Source of the DNA: Caulobacteraceae bacterium
GTDB lineage: Bacteria > Pseudomonadota > Alphaproteobacteria > Caulobacterales > Caulobacteraceae
Direction of reading: 5' to 3'
DNA length: 64,000 nt
NCBI GenBank assembly: GCA_027452265.1
Contig: DAIDGR010000062.1
Coordinates: 22,805-86,804 of the forward strand
In this document: positions 9,183 through 21,363 of the stretch, one piece after another
Layout: each line of letters begins with the position of its first letter
Position numbering within the stretch: the first letter of the stretch is position 1
Notes under the pieces: model-generated
What the model saw: the letters and a program-made list of their open reading frames with translations, nothing else
Told to the model about the DNA's origin: nothing
The model's database searches: none
Made by a program: the position numbers and the translations under genes

Positions 9183-9554
9183 TCAGACCGGAATCTGTTC
9201 CAGGGCCTGGGCCAGGTCGGCGATGCGATAGGGCTTGCGCAGCAGGCGCACCCCGCGATCCTCCGGCCGAAGGCCTGCTTCGCCATAGCCGGTGCAATAG
9301 ATGAACGGCGCGTTCCGCGCGCGCAGGAGGTCGGCGACCGGGTAGACCGGTAGGCCCTCCAGATTGAGGTCGAGCAGCGCCACGTCGAAGGCCACGCCGC
9401 TGTCGATCAGGCGCAAAGCTTCGCTCACCGAGCCGGCCGGCCCGACGAGGCTGGCCCCCAGATCCGAGAGCATGGATTCGACAAGGAGGGCGATCAGGCT
9501 GTCGTCCTCGACCACGAGCACCCGCCGTCCCGTGATTCCCGAAGACGTGGTCAT
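9183..9554 (-). CDS. single-domain response regulator (receiver only)
   Basis: 123 residues consisting of one receiver domain: acidic pair E16/D17-D18, phosphoacceptor D62 in VALLDLNL, conserved T88 in YCTGY, and K107 in LLRKPYR. There is no output domain, so it should act as a phosphotransfer intermediate or by protein-protein contact. No histidine kinase is adjacent; the only kinase in the window is about 49 kb away. Its end faces bolA, 18 bp apart. Confidence 0.9.
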   Translation of the reverse strand: MTTSSGITGRRVLVVEDDSLIALLVESMLSDLGASLVGPAGSVSEALRLIDSGVAFDVALLDLNLEGLPVYPVADLLRARNAPFIYCTGYGEAGLRPEDRGVRLLRKPYRIADLAQALEQIPV

Positions 9555-9606
9555 CCTTCAAGCATAGCCAAGCTGTCCGGCCGGGGAAAGGCGGAGCGAC
9601 CCCGGC

Positions 9607-10887
9607 TCAAGCCTCGGGGTCGGTGTGAGGGCTGATGCGCAACAGGGTGATGCGGTTGCGCCGCCGTCTCAGAACCTGGAAGCGATGGCCGTGAAACAGG
9701 AAGGTCTGGCCGGGCTCGGGGATCGACTGGGCGTCATGAATGACGAGGCCCGCGACGGTGACGGCGAGATCGTCGGGCAGGGACCAGTCCAGAGCCCGGT
9801 TGAGATCGCGCACACTGACCTGCCCCTCCACCAGGACCGAGCCATCCGGCTGGCGCCTTACCCCCGGGGCGGCCGCATCGTGTTCGTCGTCGATCTCGCC
9901 GACGATCTCCTCGAGGATATCCTCCAGCGTCACCAGGCCCTGCAGGGCTCCATATTCATCCACCACCAGGGCGAAGTGGCTGCGCCGCTTGAGGAACTGG
10001 TCCAGCTGATCGCGCAGGCCGGTGGTCTCGGGCACAAACCAGGGCGCCCGCATCAGGGCCGAGACGTCCAGCGCCTCGGTCGCGCCGCCGCTGACGGCCA
10101 GAACGCGCAGGAGGTCGCGGGCGTGCAGCACGCCGACGATGTTCTCCCGCTCGCCGCGATAAAGGGGCAGGCGGGTATGCTCCGCCTCCAGGGCCTGCTC
10201 CACCAGGAGACGCGGCGGCAGATCGGCGTCGATCATCGAGATCTCGGTGCGATGCACCATGATCTCGGCCACGGTCATGTCCGAGAGGTCGAGCACGCCG
10301 CCCAGCATCCGCCGCTCGCCGCTCTCAAAGACGCCGCCCGCATGGTGCAGATTGACCGCGCCGCGGATTTCCTCCCGCGCGGCGTCTTCGCCCGGCGCCG
10401 CATCGAGTTGCACGCCGGCGAGCCCAAGGGTCACACGGACCACCACCTGAACCGCGGCGGTGACCGGGCTGAGGATGCGGACGGCCAGGCTCATGGGCGC
10501 GGCGAGGCCCCGGGCGAGATCGTCGGCGCGGGCCAGGGCGAGGGTCTTGGGCAGGACCTCGACGAACACCACCACCATGATCGTCATCACCACCGTGGCG
10601 ACGAAGACGCCCTTGGGTCCCGGGATCAGGCGCGTGAGAACCAGGGTCGCCAGGACGGAGCTCAGAACATTGAGCGCATTGTAGCCCAGGAGCACCGCGC
10701 CGATCAGATTCTGGGGCCGCTCCAGAAGACGGTTCACGCGCCGCGCCTGGCGATCGCCCTCGCGCTCAAGCTGGTGCAGGCGACCGCGGCTGGCGCGGGT
10801 CAGGGCCGTCTCGGCGGCGGAGAAGACGGCGGATATGATCAGCAGAGCAAGGATCAGGCCGATCAGGCCCCACAGGTCGAGGGTCAT
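9607..10887 (-). CDS. CNNM/CorC-HlyC family membrane protein (HlyC-type)
   Basis: 426 residues. An N-terminal DUF21 membrane domain (about 1-190, several hydrophobic helices, SAAETALTRASRGRLHQLE near the start), a pair of CBS domains (about 205-330) and a C-terminal CorC_HlyC domain (about 345-420) give the CNNM architecture. Such proteins are linked to magnesium or cobalt transport and Mg2+ homeostasis; the haemolysin label in databases is historical. It follows aroB on the same strand after a 71 bp gap that contains a short CATGGA-type direct repeat. Confidence 0.88.
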   Translation of the reverse strand: MTLDLWGLIGLILALLIISAVFSAAETALTRASRGRLHQLEREGDRQARRVNRLLERPQNLIGAVLLGYNALNVLSSVLATLVLTRLIPGPKGVFVATVVMTIMVVVFVEVLPKTLALARADDLARGLAAPMSLAVRILSPVTAAVQVVVRVTLGLAGVQLDAAPGEDAAREEIRGAVNLHHAGGVFESGERRMLGGVLDLSDMTVAEIMVHRTEISMIDADLPPRLLVEQALEAEHTRLPLYRGERENIVGVLHARDLLRVLAVSGGATEALDVSALMRAPWFVPETTGLRDQLDQFLKRRSHFALVVDEYGALQGLVTLEDILEEIVGEIDDEHDAAAPGVRRQPDGSVLVEGQVSVRDLNRALDWSLPDDLAVTVAGLVIHDAQSIPEPGQTFLFHGHRFQVLRRRRNRITLLRISPHTDPEA

Positions 10888-10958
10888 GGGCCCGGACTCA
10901 TGAACATGGATTCATGGACATGGACTCATCCGCGAGCCCCCCAGCGCGGCGCCCAGAG

Positions 10959-12074
10959 TCACGGGTCGGCCCCCTCCGCCCGCAGGAACGCCTCCACCGC
11001 CTCGCGCGCAACGCCCTTGGCGGTAAAGGCCGCGCCGATCTCCCGGGCGAGGATGAAGGTCAGTTCGCCGTTCTCCGTCTTCTTGTCCTGAGCCATTGCG
11101 TTGAGGAGACGCTGGGCGCTGAACGGACGGCCAAGCTCGGCGAGGGTCGTGGGCAGTCCTGCCGCCTTCAACGCCTCGGCCGCGCGGACCGCCGCTCCAG
11201 GCGGGCATAGCCCCAGTCGCGCGGAAAAGCGGAACGCCAGGGCGCAGCCAAGGCCAACGCCCTCCCCGTGCAACAGGGCGTCGCCGAACCCGGTCTCGGT
11301 CTCCAGGGCGTGGCCGAAGGTGTGACCCAGATTGAGCAGGGCCCTCTGGCCTGTTTCGCGTTCGTCGGCGGCGACGATCGCCGCCTTCATCTCCACCGAA
11401 CGGGCGACGGCGCGGGTCAAAAGGGCGGTATCGCCGCCGAGCGCCCGCGCGCCGTTGGCCTCCAGCCAGGCGAAGAACACCGCATCTCCCAGAAGGCCGT
11501 ATTTCAACACCTCGGCCCAGCCGCTGACCCTCTGTCGTGCGGGCAGGCTGGCCAGAAGACCGATATCGGCCAGGACAAGGCGCGGCTGGTGGAAGGCGCC
11601 GATCAGGTTCTTGCCCTGGGGGCTGTCGATCGCCGTCTTGCCGCCGACCGAGGAGTCGACCTGGGCCAGAAGCGTCGTTGGAATTTGCACGAAATCCACG
11701 CCGCGCTTGAAGATCGCGGCGGCGAAGCCCGCCAGATCGCCGATCACGCCGCCGCCGAAGGCGACCACGATGTCACTGCGCTCCAGGCCAAGGGACAGCA
11801 GCGACTCGCACAGCCTCTGAAGGCCGGCGTAGGACTTGCTCTCCTCGCCCGGCGGCAGGATCACCTCCTGCACCGCCAGCCCGGCCGAGGTCAGGGCGCG
11901 GCGCAAGCGCCCGCCATGCAGGTCGGCCACGGTCTCGTCGGTGACCACGGTGGCCACGGGTCGCTTGAGGAGCGGACGCAGCAGGCTCCCGGCGCGATCG
12001 ATCAGATCCGGCTCGACAAGCACGTCATAGGCCCGCGCGCCGAGCCCCACCCCGATTTTCACGGCCGTGGTCAT
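10959..12074 (-). CDS. aroB: 3-dehydroquinate synthase
   Basis: Second step of the shikimate pathway: DAHP to 3-dehydroquinate, NAD- and metal-dependent. 371 residues; NAD-binding GGGVIGD at 107-113, [11 protein letters not shown] at 140-150, and the metal ligands E188, H251 (GHTFGH) and H269 (LLHGE). The start overlaps the aroK stop as ATGA, giving the usual aroK-aroB coupling. Length and motifs are normal. Confidence 0.95.
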   Translation of the reverse strand: MTTAVKIGVGLGARAYDVLVEPDLIDRAGSLLRPLLKRPVATVVTDETVADLHGGRLRRALTSAGLAVQEVILPPGEESKSYAGLQRLCESLLSLGLERSDIVVAFGGGVIGDLAGFAAAIFKRGVDFVQIPTTLLAQVDSSVGGKTAIDSPQGKNLIGAFHQPRLVLADIGLLASLPARQRVSGWAEVLKYGLLGDAVFFAWLEANGARALGGDTALLTRAVARSVEMKAAIVAADERETGQRALLNLGHTFGHALETETGFGDALLHGEGVGLGCALAFRFSARLGLCPPGAAVRAAEALKAAGLPTTLAELGRPFSAQRLLNAMAQDKKTENGELTFILAREIGAAFTAKGVAREAVEAFLRAEGADP

Positions 12075-12658
12075 GACGCGGCGCCCGGGGCGTCCGCTGT
12101 TGGGGTGTCCGCTGTCGCGATCTTGCCCGCGCGCGCCGCCAGGGCCTCCAGGATCGAAGCCACGGCCACATGGTGCGGCTGATCGCCGGTCTCGACGATG
12201 AGCTCGGCCTCGGCGAGGAACGGATAGCGGTCCCTGGCCTGGCTCTCCAGCACCTCGCGCGGGTCGCGGCCGTTGACCAGGGGCCGATGGGTTCGCCGTC
12301 CGACACGGCGCGCCAGAAGCTCCAGATCGGCCTTCAGCCAGACCGAGATCGCCCGCTGAGCGATCAGTTCGCGCGTCTGCGGGTTCATGAAGGCGCCCCC
12401 GCCCGTCGCCAGAACATGAGGCGGTTCGGCCAGAAGGCGCGCGATCACCCGCCGCTCGCCATCCCGGAAGGCCTCTTCGCCAAGGGTATCGAAGATCTGG
12501 GCGATGGACTGGCCGGCCGCCGCCTCGATCTCGGCGTCCGCGTCGCGAAACGGCATCCCCAGCGCCTGGGCCAGGCGCCGGCCGATGCTGCTCTTGCCCA
12601 CGCCCATGAGTCCGATGAGAGCGATGGTGCGGTCGGGGCGCGGTGGGGAGGGGGCCAT
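12071..12658 (-). CDS. aroK: shikimate kinase
   Basis: Phosphorylates shikimate in the aromatic pathway. 195 residues; Walker A GLMGVGKS at 16-23, shikimate-binding RDADAEIE near 38-45 and the GGG motif in [14 protein letters not shown] 12658 is chosen because it leaves about eight residues before the P-loop strand; the open frame to 12832 crosses the divergent xerD start and is not conserved in character. First gene of the aroK-aroB pair, divergent from xerD. Confidence 0.94.
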   Translation of the reverse strand: MAPSPPRPDRTIALIGLMGVGKSSIGRRLAQALGMPFRDADAEIEAAAGQSIAQIFDTLGEEAFRDGERRVIARLLAEPPHVLATGGGAFMNPQTRELIAQRAISVWLKADLELLARRVGRRTHRPLVNGRDPREVLESQARDRYPFLAEAELIVETGDQPHHVAVASILEALAARAGKIATADTPTADAPGAAS

Positions 12659-12761
12659 GAGAAACCTCACGCTACACCATGCGCTCGCGTGACGCCACGA
12701 ACCGCGCCCTGACCTTGCCGCCTTAAGCCTCCGTTCAACAGCGCCGGCCCAGGATGGCGGC

Positions 12762-13715
12762 ATGACCGGCGCCGTCTGGACCGAAGCGTTTCTGGAGATG
12801 ATGGCCGCCGAGCGCGCCGCCGCGCGCCACACCCTGACCGCCTATGGCCGCGACCTCGAGGATGTCAGCGGGTTCCTCAGCCGGCGCGGCGTCGATCTGA
12901 GCCGGGCTCAGCCGGGCGATCTGGAGGCCTATTTCGCCGATCTCGGGCGTCGCGGGCTGTCGCCGGGTACAGCCGCCCGGAGACGCTCGGCCCTCCGCCA
13001 GTTCTACCGCTTCGTGCTGGACGAGGGCTGGCGCACGGACGACCCGACCCGCCGCCTCACCGCCCCGCATCGCGGCCGGCCCTTGCCCAAGGTCCTGACG
13101 CGCGCCCAGGTGGACGCCCTGATCGCGGCGGCCCGGACACGGGGCGCGGGGAATGCGGAGGATCCAGACCGGATCGAGAGCGATGCGGCGGGGGCCAGAC
13201 TCGAGGCGCTGATCGAGCTCGCCTATGCCGGCGGTTTGCGCGTGTCCGAACTCACCGCCCTCCCCGTCGCGCCCTTCGCGCGGCCGTCCGGGCCGGAGGC
13301 TCTGATCATCCGGGGAAAAGGCGACAAGGAGCGGCTGGCGCCCCTCAATGACCGCGCGCGGCGGGCTGTGGCCGCCTATCTGCCGTATCGGGCGCGCTTT
13401 CTGCCGGCGCGGGTCAAGACCTCGCCCTGGCTGTTCCCCTCCCGCGGTCGCGGCGGCAAGCTGACCGAACGCCGCGTCGCCCAGCTTCTCGCCAAGGCGG
13501 CGCTCGCCGCGGGCCTGGACCCCGCGCAGGTGAGCCCGCACGTCCTGCGCCACGCCTTCGCGACCCACCTTTTGGAGGGGGGCGCCGATCTGCGCGTCGT
13601 GCAGACCCTGCTCGGTCATGCCGACATCGCCACGACCCAGATCTATACCCACCTCGCCCAGGACCATCTGCGGGAAGTGGTCGAGACCCGCCATCCCCTG
13701 GCCCGGCGCGGCTGA
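12762..13715 (+). CDS. xerD: tyrosine recombinase XerD
   Basis: Site-specific recombinase that with XerC resolves chromosome dimers at dif. 317 residues: an N-terminal SAM-like DNA-binding domain (about 5-105) and a catalytic domain with R160 (GLRVSEL), K186 (GKGDKER), H260 and R263 ([13 protein letters not shown]), H286 (GHADIATTQ) and nucleophile Y295 (IYTH). All catalytic residues are present. The short stretch at about 128-144 ([18 protein letters not shown]) looks like a hydrophilic insertion relative to E. coli XerD. No integrase-type mobile context surrounds it, so this is the housekeeping recombinase. Confidence 0.93.
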   Translation: MTGAVWTEAFLEMMAAERAAARHTLTAYGRDLEDVSGFLSRRGVDLSRAQPGDLEAYFADLGRRGLSPGTAARRRSALRQFYRFVLDEGWRTDDPTRRLTAPHRGRPLPKVLTRAQVDALIAAARTRGAGNAEDPDRIESDAAGARLEALIELAYAGGLRVSELTALPVAPFARPSGPEALIIRGKGDKERLAPLNDRARRAVAAYLPYRARFLPARVKTSPWLFPSRGRGGKLTERRVAQLLAKAALAAGLDPAQVSPHVLRHAFATHLLEGGADLRVVQTLLGHADIATTQIYTHLAQDHLREVVETRHPLARRG

Positions 13716-13734
13716 TCGTGCTCTAGACCCGGGC

Positions 13735-14790
13735 ATGACCGAGCGCTCGCCTCGCGCCTTCTTCGCACCCCTCGCCCAGGGCGCCCCCGCCCCGTGGCGC
13801 GACCTGCCCGCGCGCCTGGAGCGCGTGATTCACTTCGTCCCGCCGCACCTGGAGCGTCCGCGCGAGAAGACCCTGGAGACCGCGTCCCAGATCGATGTCA
13901 TCTGCGCCAATCTCGAAGACGCGATCCCCGCCGAGGCCAAGGCCGCCGCCCGGGCCGGCGCGATCGCCATGGCGGCCCATCCCGTGTTTTCAGGCGGGGC
14001 AACCCAGCTCTGGGTGCGGATCAACGGCCCGGCCAGCCCCTGGCATCTGGACGATGTCCTGGCTCTGATGGCGGCCCCGGGCGAGGCCATCACGACGCTG
14101 ATGCTGCCCAAGGTCGAGGGGCCTTGGGATCTGCACTATATGGATCAGCTCCTGGCGGGACTGGAGGCGCGGCACGGGCGCCGCACCCCGATCCTGCTGC
14201 ACGCCATCCTGGAGACGGCCCAGGGTGTGGCCAATATCGAAGCCATCGTCAGGGCCAGTCCGCGCCTGCAGGGGGTGAGCCTTGGGCCAGCCGACCTCGC
14301 CGCCAGCCGGGCCATGAAGACCACCCGCGTGGGCGGCGGACATCCCGCCTATCGGGTCCTCGCCGACCCCACGACGGAGGCGGCCCCACGGGAGGCCGCG
14401 CAGCAGGACATCTGGCACTATACCCTTTCACGCATGGTCGACGCCTGCGCCGCCGCGGGGATCAAGCCGTTCTACGGCCCGTTTGGCGACATCGCGGACC
14501 TGGCGGCGTGCGAGCAGCAATTCCGCAACGCCTTTCTGCTGGGCTGCGCCGGCGCCTGGAGCCTGCACCCCTCGCAGATCGTCGTGGCCCAGGACGTGTT
14601 TTCGCCAGATCCCGCCGAGGTGGCGGTGGCGCGGCGCATCATCGAGGCCATGCCGGACGGCGTGGGCGTCGCCATGATCGACGGCAAGATGCAGGACGAC
14701 GCGACCTGGAAGCAGGCCAAGGTGCTTCTGGACCTCGCCCGGGCGGTCGCCGCGCGGGAGCCCGCCCGCGCGGCGCGATACGGCCTCTAG
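13735..14790 (+). CDS. HpcH/HpaI aldolase / CitE-like CoA-ester lyase
   Basis: 351 residues related to citrate-lyase beta subunit and malyl-CoA lyase. Visible family motifs are [13 protein letters not shown] (metal-binding LED region), LWVRINGP with the substrate arginine, [18 protein letters not shown] with the metal-binding glutamate, and SLHPSQI near the end. These enzymes cleave or form (3S)-malyl-CoA-type esters with Mg2+. Which ester is used cannot be told; no glyoxylate or methylaspartate-cycle genes are nearby. ATG 13735 is 19 bp after the xerD stop. Confidence 0.82.
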   Translation: MTERSPRAFFAPLAQGAPAPWRDLPARLERVIHFVPPHLERPREKTLETASQIDVICANLEDAIPAEAKAAARAGAIAMAAHPVFSGGATQLWVRINGPASPWHLDDVLALMAAPGEAITTLMLPKVEGPWDLHYMDQLLAGLEARHGRRTPILLHAILETAQGVANIEAIVRASPRLQGVSLGPADLAASRAMKTTRVGGGHPAYRVLADPTTEAAPREAAQQDIWHYTLSRMVDACAAAGIKPFYGPFGDIADLAACEQQFRNAFLLGCAGAWSLHPSQIVVAQDVFSPDPAEVAVARRIIEAMPDGVGVAMIDGKMQDDATWKQAKVLLDLARAVAAREPARAARYGL

Positions 14791-14882
14791 CTCTATTTGC
14801 GCGCCTTGCCCCGGCGCGTGCGACCGCCTAGTTTCCCCGACCCTTGCCGGGCGACCCCCTGGCGACGTGAAGACGTGATCGC

Positions 14883-15836
14883 ATGGCTGGCCCGTTTCTC
14901 GAGTTCGAGCGCCCGATCGCCGAGCTGGAGTCCAAGATCGAAGAATTGTCCCAGCTCGCTGCGGACGGCGGACCCGGCGGTCTCATGGCCGAGATCGAGG
15001 CCCTGCGCACCCGGGCCCGGGAGATGCGCATCGAGGCCTATGCCGGCCTCGACGCCTGGCAAAAGACTCAGATCGCCCGGCATCCCGAGCGACCGCATTT
15101 CGTCGACTATGTCGCCACCCTGATCGAGGAGTTCGTCGAACTGCGCGGCGACCGCAGCTTTGGCGACGACCAGGCGCTGATGGGCGGGCTGGGTCGGTTT
15201 CGCGGCATCCCCGTGATGGTCATGGGCCATGAGAAGGGTCACGACACCGCCTCGCGTCTGAAGCACAATTTCGGCGCCGCCCGGCCAGAGGGGTATCGCA
15301 AGGCCACCCGCCTGATGAACCTCGCCGAACAGTTTGGCCTTCCCGTCCTGTCCTTCGTCGACACGGGGGGCGCCTATCCTGGCGTGGGAAGCGAGGAGCG
15401 CGGCGTGGCCGAGGCGATCGCCCGGTCCACCGAGCGGTGCCTGACCCTGGGGACGCCGATGATCGCGGTGATCACCGGAGAGGGCATGAGCGGTGGGGCC
15501 ATCGGGATCGCCGCGGCCAACAAGGTGCTGATCCTTGAGCACGGCATCTATGCGGTGATCTCTCCCGAGGGCTGCGCCTCGATCCTCATGCGCGACCGCA
15601 ACCTCGCCGAGGACATGGCCAAGGCGATGAAGATCACGGCCGAGGACCTGATCCGCTTCAAGATCGTCGACAAGATCATCCCCGAGCCTCCGGGCGGGGC
15701 GCATCAGGACCCGGTCGCGACCATGATGGCGGTGGGCGACGCCGTGGAGGCGGAGCTCAAGGCCCTGCTCAAGCTGAGCCCCGACGGCCTTCGCAAGCAG
15801 CGGGCGGACCGTTTCATGGCGATCCGGGCGGGCTGA
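14883..15836 (+). CDS. accA: acetyl-CoA carboxylase carboxyltransferase subunit alpha
   Basis: Half of the carboxyltransferase that makes malonyl-CoA; pairs with AccD, encoded about 20 kb away in this window. 317 residues, normal length, with an N-terminal coiled-coil-like stretch (FERPIAELESKIEELSQLA), then the crotonase-fold core: FVDTGGAYPGVGSEERG near 159-175, ITGEGMSGGAIGIAAANKV near 198, and YAVISPEGCASIL. ATG 14883 follows a 92 bp intergenic stretch. Confidence 0.95.
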   Translation: MAGPFLEFERPIAELESKIEELSQLAADGGPGGLMAEIEALRTRAREMRIEAYAGLDAWQKTQIARHPERPHFVDYVATLIEEFVELRGDRSFGDDQALMGGLGRFRGIPVMVMGHEKGHDTASRLKHNFGAARPEGYRKATRLMNLAEQFGLPVLSFVDTGGAYPGVGSEERGVAEAIARSTERCLTLGTPMIAVITGEGMSGGAIGIAAANKVLILEHGIYAVISPEGCASILMRDRNLAEDMAKAMKITAEDLIRFKIVDKIIPEPPGGAHQDPVATMMAVGDAVEAELKALLKLSPDGLRKQRADRFMAIRAG

Positions 15837-15847
15837 CCCGCACCCGT

Positions 15848-16993
15848 GTGAAAGCCATTCCCCTCTCTAGCGGGCGGGCGAGGCGCCTTTGGCTGGCGGC
15901 CCAGAAGCTGGATGCCCCCGCACCGTTCGGATCGGGCCCGGCGGCGGCGGAGAAGGCCATCGCCCATCTGGGCTATGTGCAGATCGACACGATCCATGTG
16001 ATCGAACGCTGTCACCACCACATCCTCTACAATCGCATCCCCGACTATCGTCGCGGCGATCTGGCCCATCTGCAGAGCGAGGCCAGGACGATCTTTGAGG
16101 TCTGGACCCATGCCCTGGCCTATGCGCCGGTGGCCGACTACCCGGTCTATGCCCGCCAGATGCGCCGCCACCGCCGCCAGCCCCTGGCCTATTTTCGCGA
16201 CGTGGCGCCGAGGGACTATCGCCGGGTGCTGCGCCTCATTCGCGACGATGGGCCGCTGACGATTCGCGACGTCGCCGACGACGCCCTGATCGAGAAGACG
16301 GACCTTTGGGGCAGCCGCAAGCCAAGCAAGAAGGCTCTGGAGCTGGGCGTCTGGAACGGGGTCCTGACCGTCTCGCGTCGCACCGGCATGGTGAAGACCT
16401 ATGATCTCGCCGCCCGCCATTTCGGCTGGGAGTCCGAGCCCGCGCCGGCCAGGGCGCGCGCCTGTCTCGACCATCTGATCGACACGGCCCTGCGCAGCCA
16501 GGCTGTGGTCAGCCTCGACTCCATCCGGCATACGCGGCGCAACCTGATCGAGCCCCTTCGCGTCCTGCTGGAGGGCCGCGTCAGGCGCAAGGCCCTGCTC
16601 CCCGTACGCCTGGAGGGGGCTGAAGACCTCGTCCACTGGATCTCGCCGGAATGGCTCGAGACGCCCCTGGCGCCGCTCGACGAGGACGCCGCTCATATCC
16701 TGTCGCCGTTCGACCCGCTGACCCGGCTGCGCGAGCGGTGCGGAACGATATTCGGCTATGCCCACCTGTTCGAGGCCTACGTGCCTCGCGCGCGGCGCAG
16801 GTTCGGCTATTTCACCTTGCCGGTCCTGGTGGGCGATCGCTTCGTGGCGCTGCTTGACCTCAAGACCGATCGCGAGGCGGGCGTCGTGCGCATCCAGGCC
16901 TGCCACTGGCTGACGCCAGAGACCCCCCGTCTCAATCGCATCCTCGAGGGCGCTCTGGATCGCTTCAGCCGGTTCCAGCTCGCCGAGGCCTAA
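15848..16993 (+). CDS. ycaQ: YcaQ/AlkZ-type winged-helix DNA glycosylase
   Basis: 381 residues of the HTH_42 family. Members such as E. coli YcaQ and Streptomyces AlkZ unhook interstrand crosslinks and excise bulky alkylated bases. The catalytic QxD motif is present as YVQIDTIHVIERCHH near residues 40-54, and the EVWTHALAYAPVADYP block with several tryptophans matches the family. GTG 15848 gives a start close to the first conserved helix; no strong ribosome-binding site is visible. It follows accA by 11 bp and converges on the ferredoxin gene across a palindromic element. Confidence 0.85.
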   Translation: MKAIPLSSGRARRLWLAAQKLDAPAPFGSGPAAAEKAIAHLGYVQIDTIHVIERCHHHILYNRIPDYRRGDLAHLQSEARTIFEVWTHALAYAPVADYPVYARQMRRHRRQPLAYFRDVAPRDYRRVLRLIRDDGPLTIRDVADDALIEKTDLWGSRKPSKKALELGVWNGVLTVSRRTGMVKTYDLAARHFGWESEPAPARARACLDHLIDTALRSQAVVSLDSIRHTRRNLIEPLRVLLEGRVRRKALLPVRLEGAEDLVHWISPEWLETPLAPLDEDAAHILSPFDPLTRLRERCGTIFGYAHLFEAYVPRARRRFGYFTLPVLVGDRFVALLDLKTDREAGVVRIQACHWLTPETPRLNRILEGALDRFSRFQLAEA

Positions 16994-17105
16994 AGCACGA
17001 TGCGTTTTCGCGGACTCCGCGAAAGTGCTGAATCGTGCTCGGTCTTAGAGTCCTTGAGCGCGTTGCGACGCGCTCAAGCCCCGCGAGGGAGCGCCTTCGA
17101 AGGCG
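16994..17105. repeat. compound palindromic intergenic element, possible bidirectional terminator
   Basis: Between two convergent genes lie three separate perfect inverted repeats. TTTCGCGGA (17006-17014) pairs with TCCGCGAAA (17016-17024) and is framed by AGCACGAT (16994-17001) and ATCGTGCT (17032-17039). CTTGAGCGCGT (17053-17063) and ACGCGCTCAAG (17068-17078) form an 11-bp stem with a TGCG loop. CGCCTTCGAAGGCG (17092-17105) is a complete palindrome. The position suits transcription termination in both directions, but the elaborate nesting also resembles a dispersed REP/BIME-like family. Confidence 0.75.
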
Positions 17106-17109
17106 TAGC

Positions 17110-18704
<1,595 letters not shown>

Positions 18705-18779
18705 TCCGCTCCGATGCCGTCAAAAACGGCTGCGGTCAACGCCGCCTTGCGACTTGCGAAACGAGCCCGGGGCGTGGGC

Positions 18780-19562
18780 TCAGATCGTGCGATCCACCAG
18801 CATCAGCTTGATTTCCGAGATCGCCTCGGCCGGGTTCAGACCCTTGGGGCAGACCTGGGCGCAGTTCATGATGGTGTGGCAGCGATAGAGCTTGAACGGA
18901 TCCTCCAGGGCGTCGAGGCGCTCGCCCGTGGCCTCGTCGCGGCTGTCGGCCAGCCAGCGTCGCGCCTGCAACAGGGCCGCGGGTCCCAGATACTTTTCCT
19001 GGTTCCACCAGTAGCTCGGGCAGGAGGTGGAGCAGCACGCGCACAGGATGCACTCATAGAGGCCGTCCAGCTTCTCGCGGTCGGCCTCGGACTGACGCCA
19101 CTCCTTCTGCGGCTCGGGCGTCACGGTGTGCAGCCAGGGCTCGATCGAGGCGTACTGGGCGTAGAACAGGGTCAGATCCGGCACCAGATCCTTGATCACC
19201 GGCATGTGGGGCAGGGGCGCGATCGCAATCTCACCGCCAGGGACCTCCTCCCAGCCGTGGGTGCAGGCCAGGGTGTTGCGTCCGCCGATATTCATAGCGC
19301 AGGAGCCGCAGACGCCTTCGCGGCAGGAGCGCCGGAAAGCCAGGGTCGAGTCCATCGTGTTCTTGATGTGCAGGAGGGCGTCCAGCACCATGGGCCCACA
19401 GCCGGCCACATCGACGTCATAGGTGTCCCAGACCGGATTGCCCTGGCCCTCGGGGTCCCAGCGATAGATCTTGAATCGCTTGACCTTCTTGGCGCCGGCG
19501 GGGGCGGGGTGGTGGCGACCCTTGCCGACCTTGGCGTTCTTGGGGAGCGTCAGTTGGACCAT
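18780..19562 (-). CDS. sdhB: succinate dehydrogenase iron-sulfur subunit
   Basis: 260 residues. [2Fe-2S] ligands C80, C85, C88 and C100 ([10 protein letters not shown] ... LAC), then the ferredoxin-like motif [12 protein letters not shown] beginning at C171 and the later [17 protein letters not shown], which supply the [4Fe-4S] and [3Fe-4S] clusters. It links the flavoprotein to the membrane anchor in complex II. Starts 10 bp after the sdhA stop; last gene of the sdhCDAB operon. Confidence 0.96.
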   Translation of the reverse strand: MVQLTLPKNAKVGKGRHHPAPAGAKKVKRFKIYRWDPEGQGNPVWDTYDVDVAGCGPMVLDALLHIKNTMDSTLAFRRSCREGVCGSCAMNIGGRNTLACTHGWEEVPGGEIAIAPLPHMPVIKDLVPDLTLFYAQYASIEPWLHTVTPEPQKEWRQSEADREKLDGLYECILCACCSTSCPSYWWNQEKYLGPAALLQARRWLADSRDEATGERLDALEDPFKLYRCHTIMNCAQVCPKGLNPAEAISEIKLMLVDRTI

Positions 19563-19572
19563 GTCGGCTCTC

Positions 19573-21360
19573 TCAATAGACCCGCGCCTTGGGCGGGATA
19601 TAGGCCACGTCGTTGGTCATGGTGTAGCTATGCACCGGACGATAATCGATCCGCACCTTGCCGCTGGCGTCGTCGAACCAGGTCAGGGTGTGTTTCATCC
19701 AGGCCTTGTCGTCGCGCTCAGCAAAGTCCTCGCGGGCGTGCGCGCCACGGCTCTCCTGGCGATTGAGGGCGCCCTCGACGGTGACGATGGCCTGACCGAT
19801 CAGGTTTTCGAACTCCAGCGTCTCCATCAGATCGGTGTTCCAGATCAGGCCGCGATCCTCGACCTTGAGGTCGGCGCGCTTGGCGTGCACCGCCGCCAGC
19901 CTCTGCACCCCTGACTTCAGCGTCTCGCCGGTGCGGAAGACAGCGGCGTCCTCCTGCGCGGCGCGCTGCATCTCCAGACGCAGGGCCGCGGTGGGGATCG
20001 TTCCACTGGCGTGCCGCAGACGATCGAAGCGGTCGAGATGGGCCTCGGTCCAGTCGGCCTTGAGCTCGGGCTGGCTGGCCCCGGCCTTGAGGGTTTCGCC
20101 ACAATGCAACCCCACGGCGCGACCGAACACCACAAGGTCGATCAGCGAGTTGGAGCCCAGGCGGTTGGATCCGTGCACCGAGACGCAGGCCGCCTCCCCC
20201 ACAGCCATCAGGCCCGGAATGACCGCGTCCGGGTCGTCCCCGGCCAGAGTCACCACCTGGCCGTGATAATTGGTCGGGATACCGCCCATATTGTAGTGCA
20301 CCGTCGGCAGAACCGGGATCGGCTCCTTGGTCACATCGACGCCGGCGAAGATCTTGGCCGTCTCGGAAATGCCCGGCAGGCGCTCGTGCAGCACCTTGGG
20401 ATCGAGGTGGTCCAGGTGCAGGAAGATGTGGTCCTTGTTCGGACCGACGCCCCGCCCTTCGCGAATCTCGATGGTCATGGCGCGGCTGACCATGTCGCGC
20501 GGCGCCAGATCCTTCACGGACGGCGCATAGCGCTCCATGAACCGCTCGCCCTCGGAATTGGTCAGATAGCCGCCCTCGCCCCGGGCCCCCTCGGTGATCA
20601 GGCACCCTGCGCCATAGATTCCGGTGGGGTGGAACTGCACGAATTCCATATCCTGCAGGGCCAGGCCCGCGCGCAGGGCCATGCCGCCGCCGTCCCCCGT
20701 GCAGGTATGGGCCGAGGTGCAGGAGAAGTAGGCCCGACCATAGCCGCCGGTAGCCAGCACCACTGTCTGGGCGGCGAAGCGGTGCAGACTGCCGTCGTCC
20801 AGCTTCCAGGCGGTGACGCCGCGGCAGACGCCCTCATCCATGATCAGGTCGAGGGCGAAGAACTCGATGAAGAACTCCACCGACTTGCTCAGCGCCTGAC
20901 CGTACATGGTGTGCAGCATGGCGTGACCGGTGCGGTCCGCGGCGGCGCAGGTCCGTTGGATCGGCGCCTCGCCATAGTTGCGGGTCATGCCGCCAAAGGC
21001 CCGCTGATAGATCTTGCCCTCGGGGGTGCGCGAGAAGGGCACGCCCCAATGCTCCAGCTCGTAAACCGCGTCGGGCGCGTTGCGCACCAGATATTCAATG
21101 GCGTCCTGGTCGCCGAGCCAGTCCGAGCCCTTGACCGTGTCGTACATGTGCCAACGCCAGTCGTCCTGACCCATATTGCCCAGGCTCGCCGAGATTCCCC
21201 CCTGGGCGGCGACCGTGTGCGAGCGGGTCGGGAAAACCTTGGAGATGCACGCCGTGCGCAGGCCCGCGGCGGCGCAGCCCAGGGCGGCGCGAAGGCCCGA
21301 CCCTCCGGCCCCCACCACCACGACATCGAAGCGATGGTCGGTAAAGTTATAGGCGGCCAC
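19573..21360 (-). CDS. sdhA: succinate dehydrogenase flavoprotein subunit
   Basis: 595 residues, normal length. FAD-binding [15 protein letters not shown] near the start, the covalent-flavin histidine H48 in [11 protein letters not shown], and the active-site [21 protein letters not shown] and [10 protein letters not shown] blocks. Oxidises succinate to fumarate in the TCA cycle and feeds electrons to SdhB. Located 3 bp after sdhD on the same strand. Confidence 0.97.
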   Translation of the reverse strand: MAAYNFTDHRFDVVVVGAGGSGLRAALGCAAAGLRTACISKVFPTRSHTVAAQGGISASLGNMGQDDWRWHMYDTVKGSDWLGDQDAIEYLVRNAPDAVYELEHWGVPFSRTPEGKIYQRAFGGMTRNYGEAPIQRTCAAADRTGHAMLHTMYGQALSKSVEFFIEFFALDLIMDEGVCRGVTAWKLDDGSLHRFAAQTVVLATGGYGRAYFSCTSAHTCTGDGGGMALRAGLALQDMEFVQFHPTGIYGAGCLITEGARGEGGYLTNSEGERFMERYAPSVKDLAPRDMVSRAMTIEIREGRGVGPNKDHIFLHLDHLDPKVLHERLPGISETAKIFAGVDVTKEPIPVLPTVHYNMGGIPTNYHGQVVTLAGDDPDAVIPGLMAVGEAACVSVHGSNRLGSNSLIDLVVFGRAVGLHCGETLKAGASQPELKADWTEAHLDRFDRLRHASGTIPTAALRLEMQRAAQEDAAVFRTGETLKSGVQRLAAVHAKRADLKVEDRGLIWNTDLMETLEFENLIGQAIVTVEGALNRQESRGAHAREDFAERDDKAWMKHTLTWFDDASGKVRIDYRPVHSYTMTNDVAYIPPKARVY

Positions 21361-21363
21361 GGC

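Noticed and set aside
12762..13715. Phage or island integrase
   Set aside because: Sequence and neighbours (aroKB, accA) identify housekeeping XerD; there is no adjacent attachment repeat or cargo.
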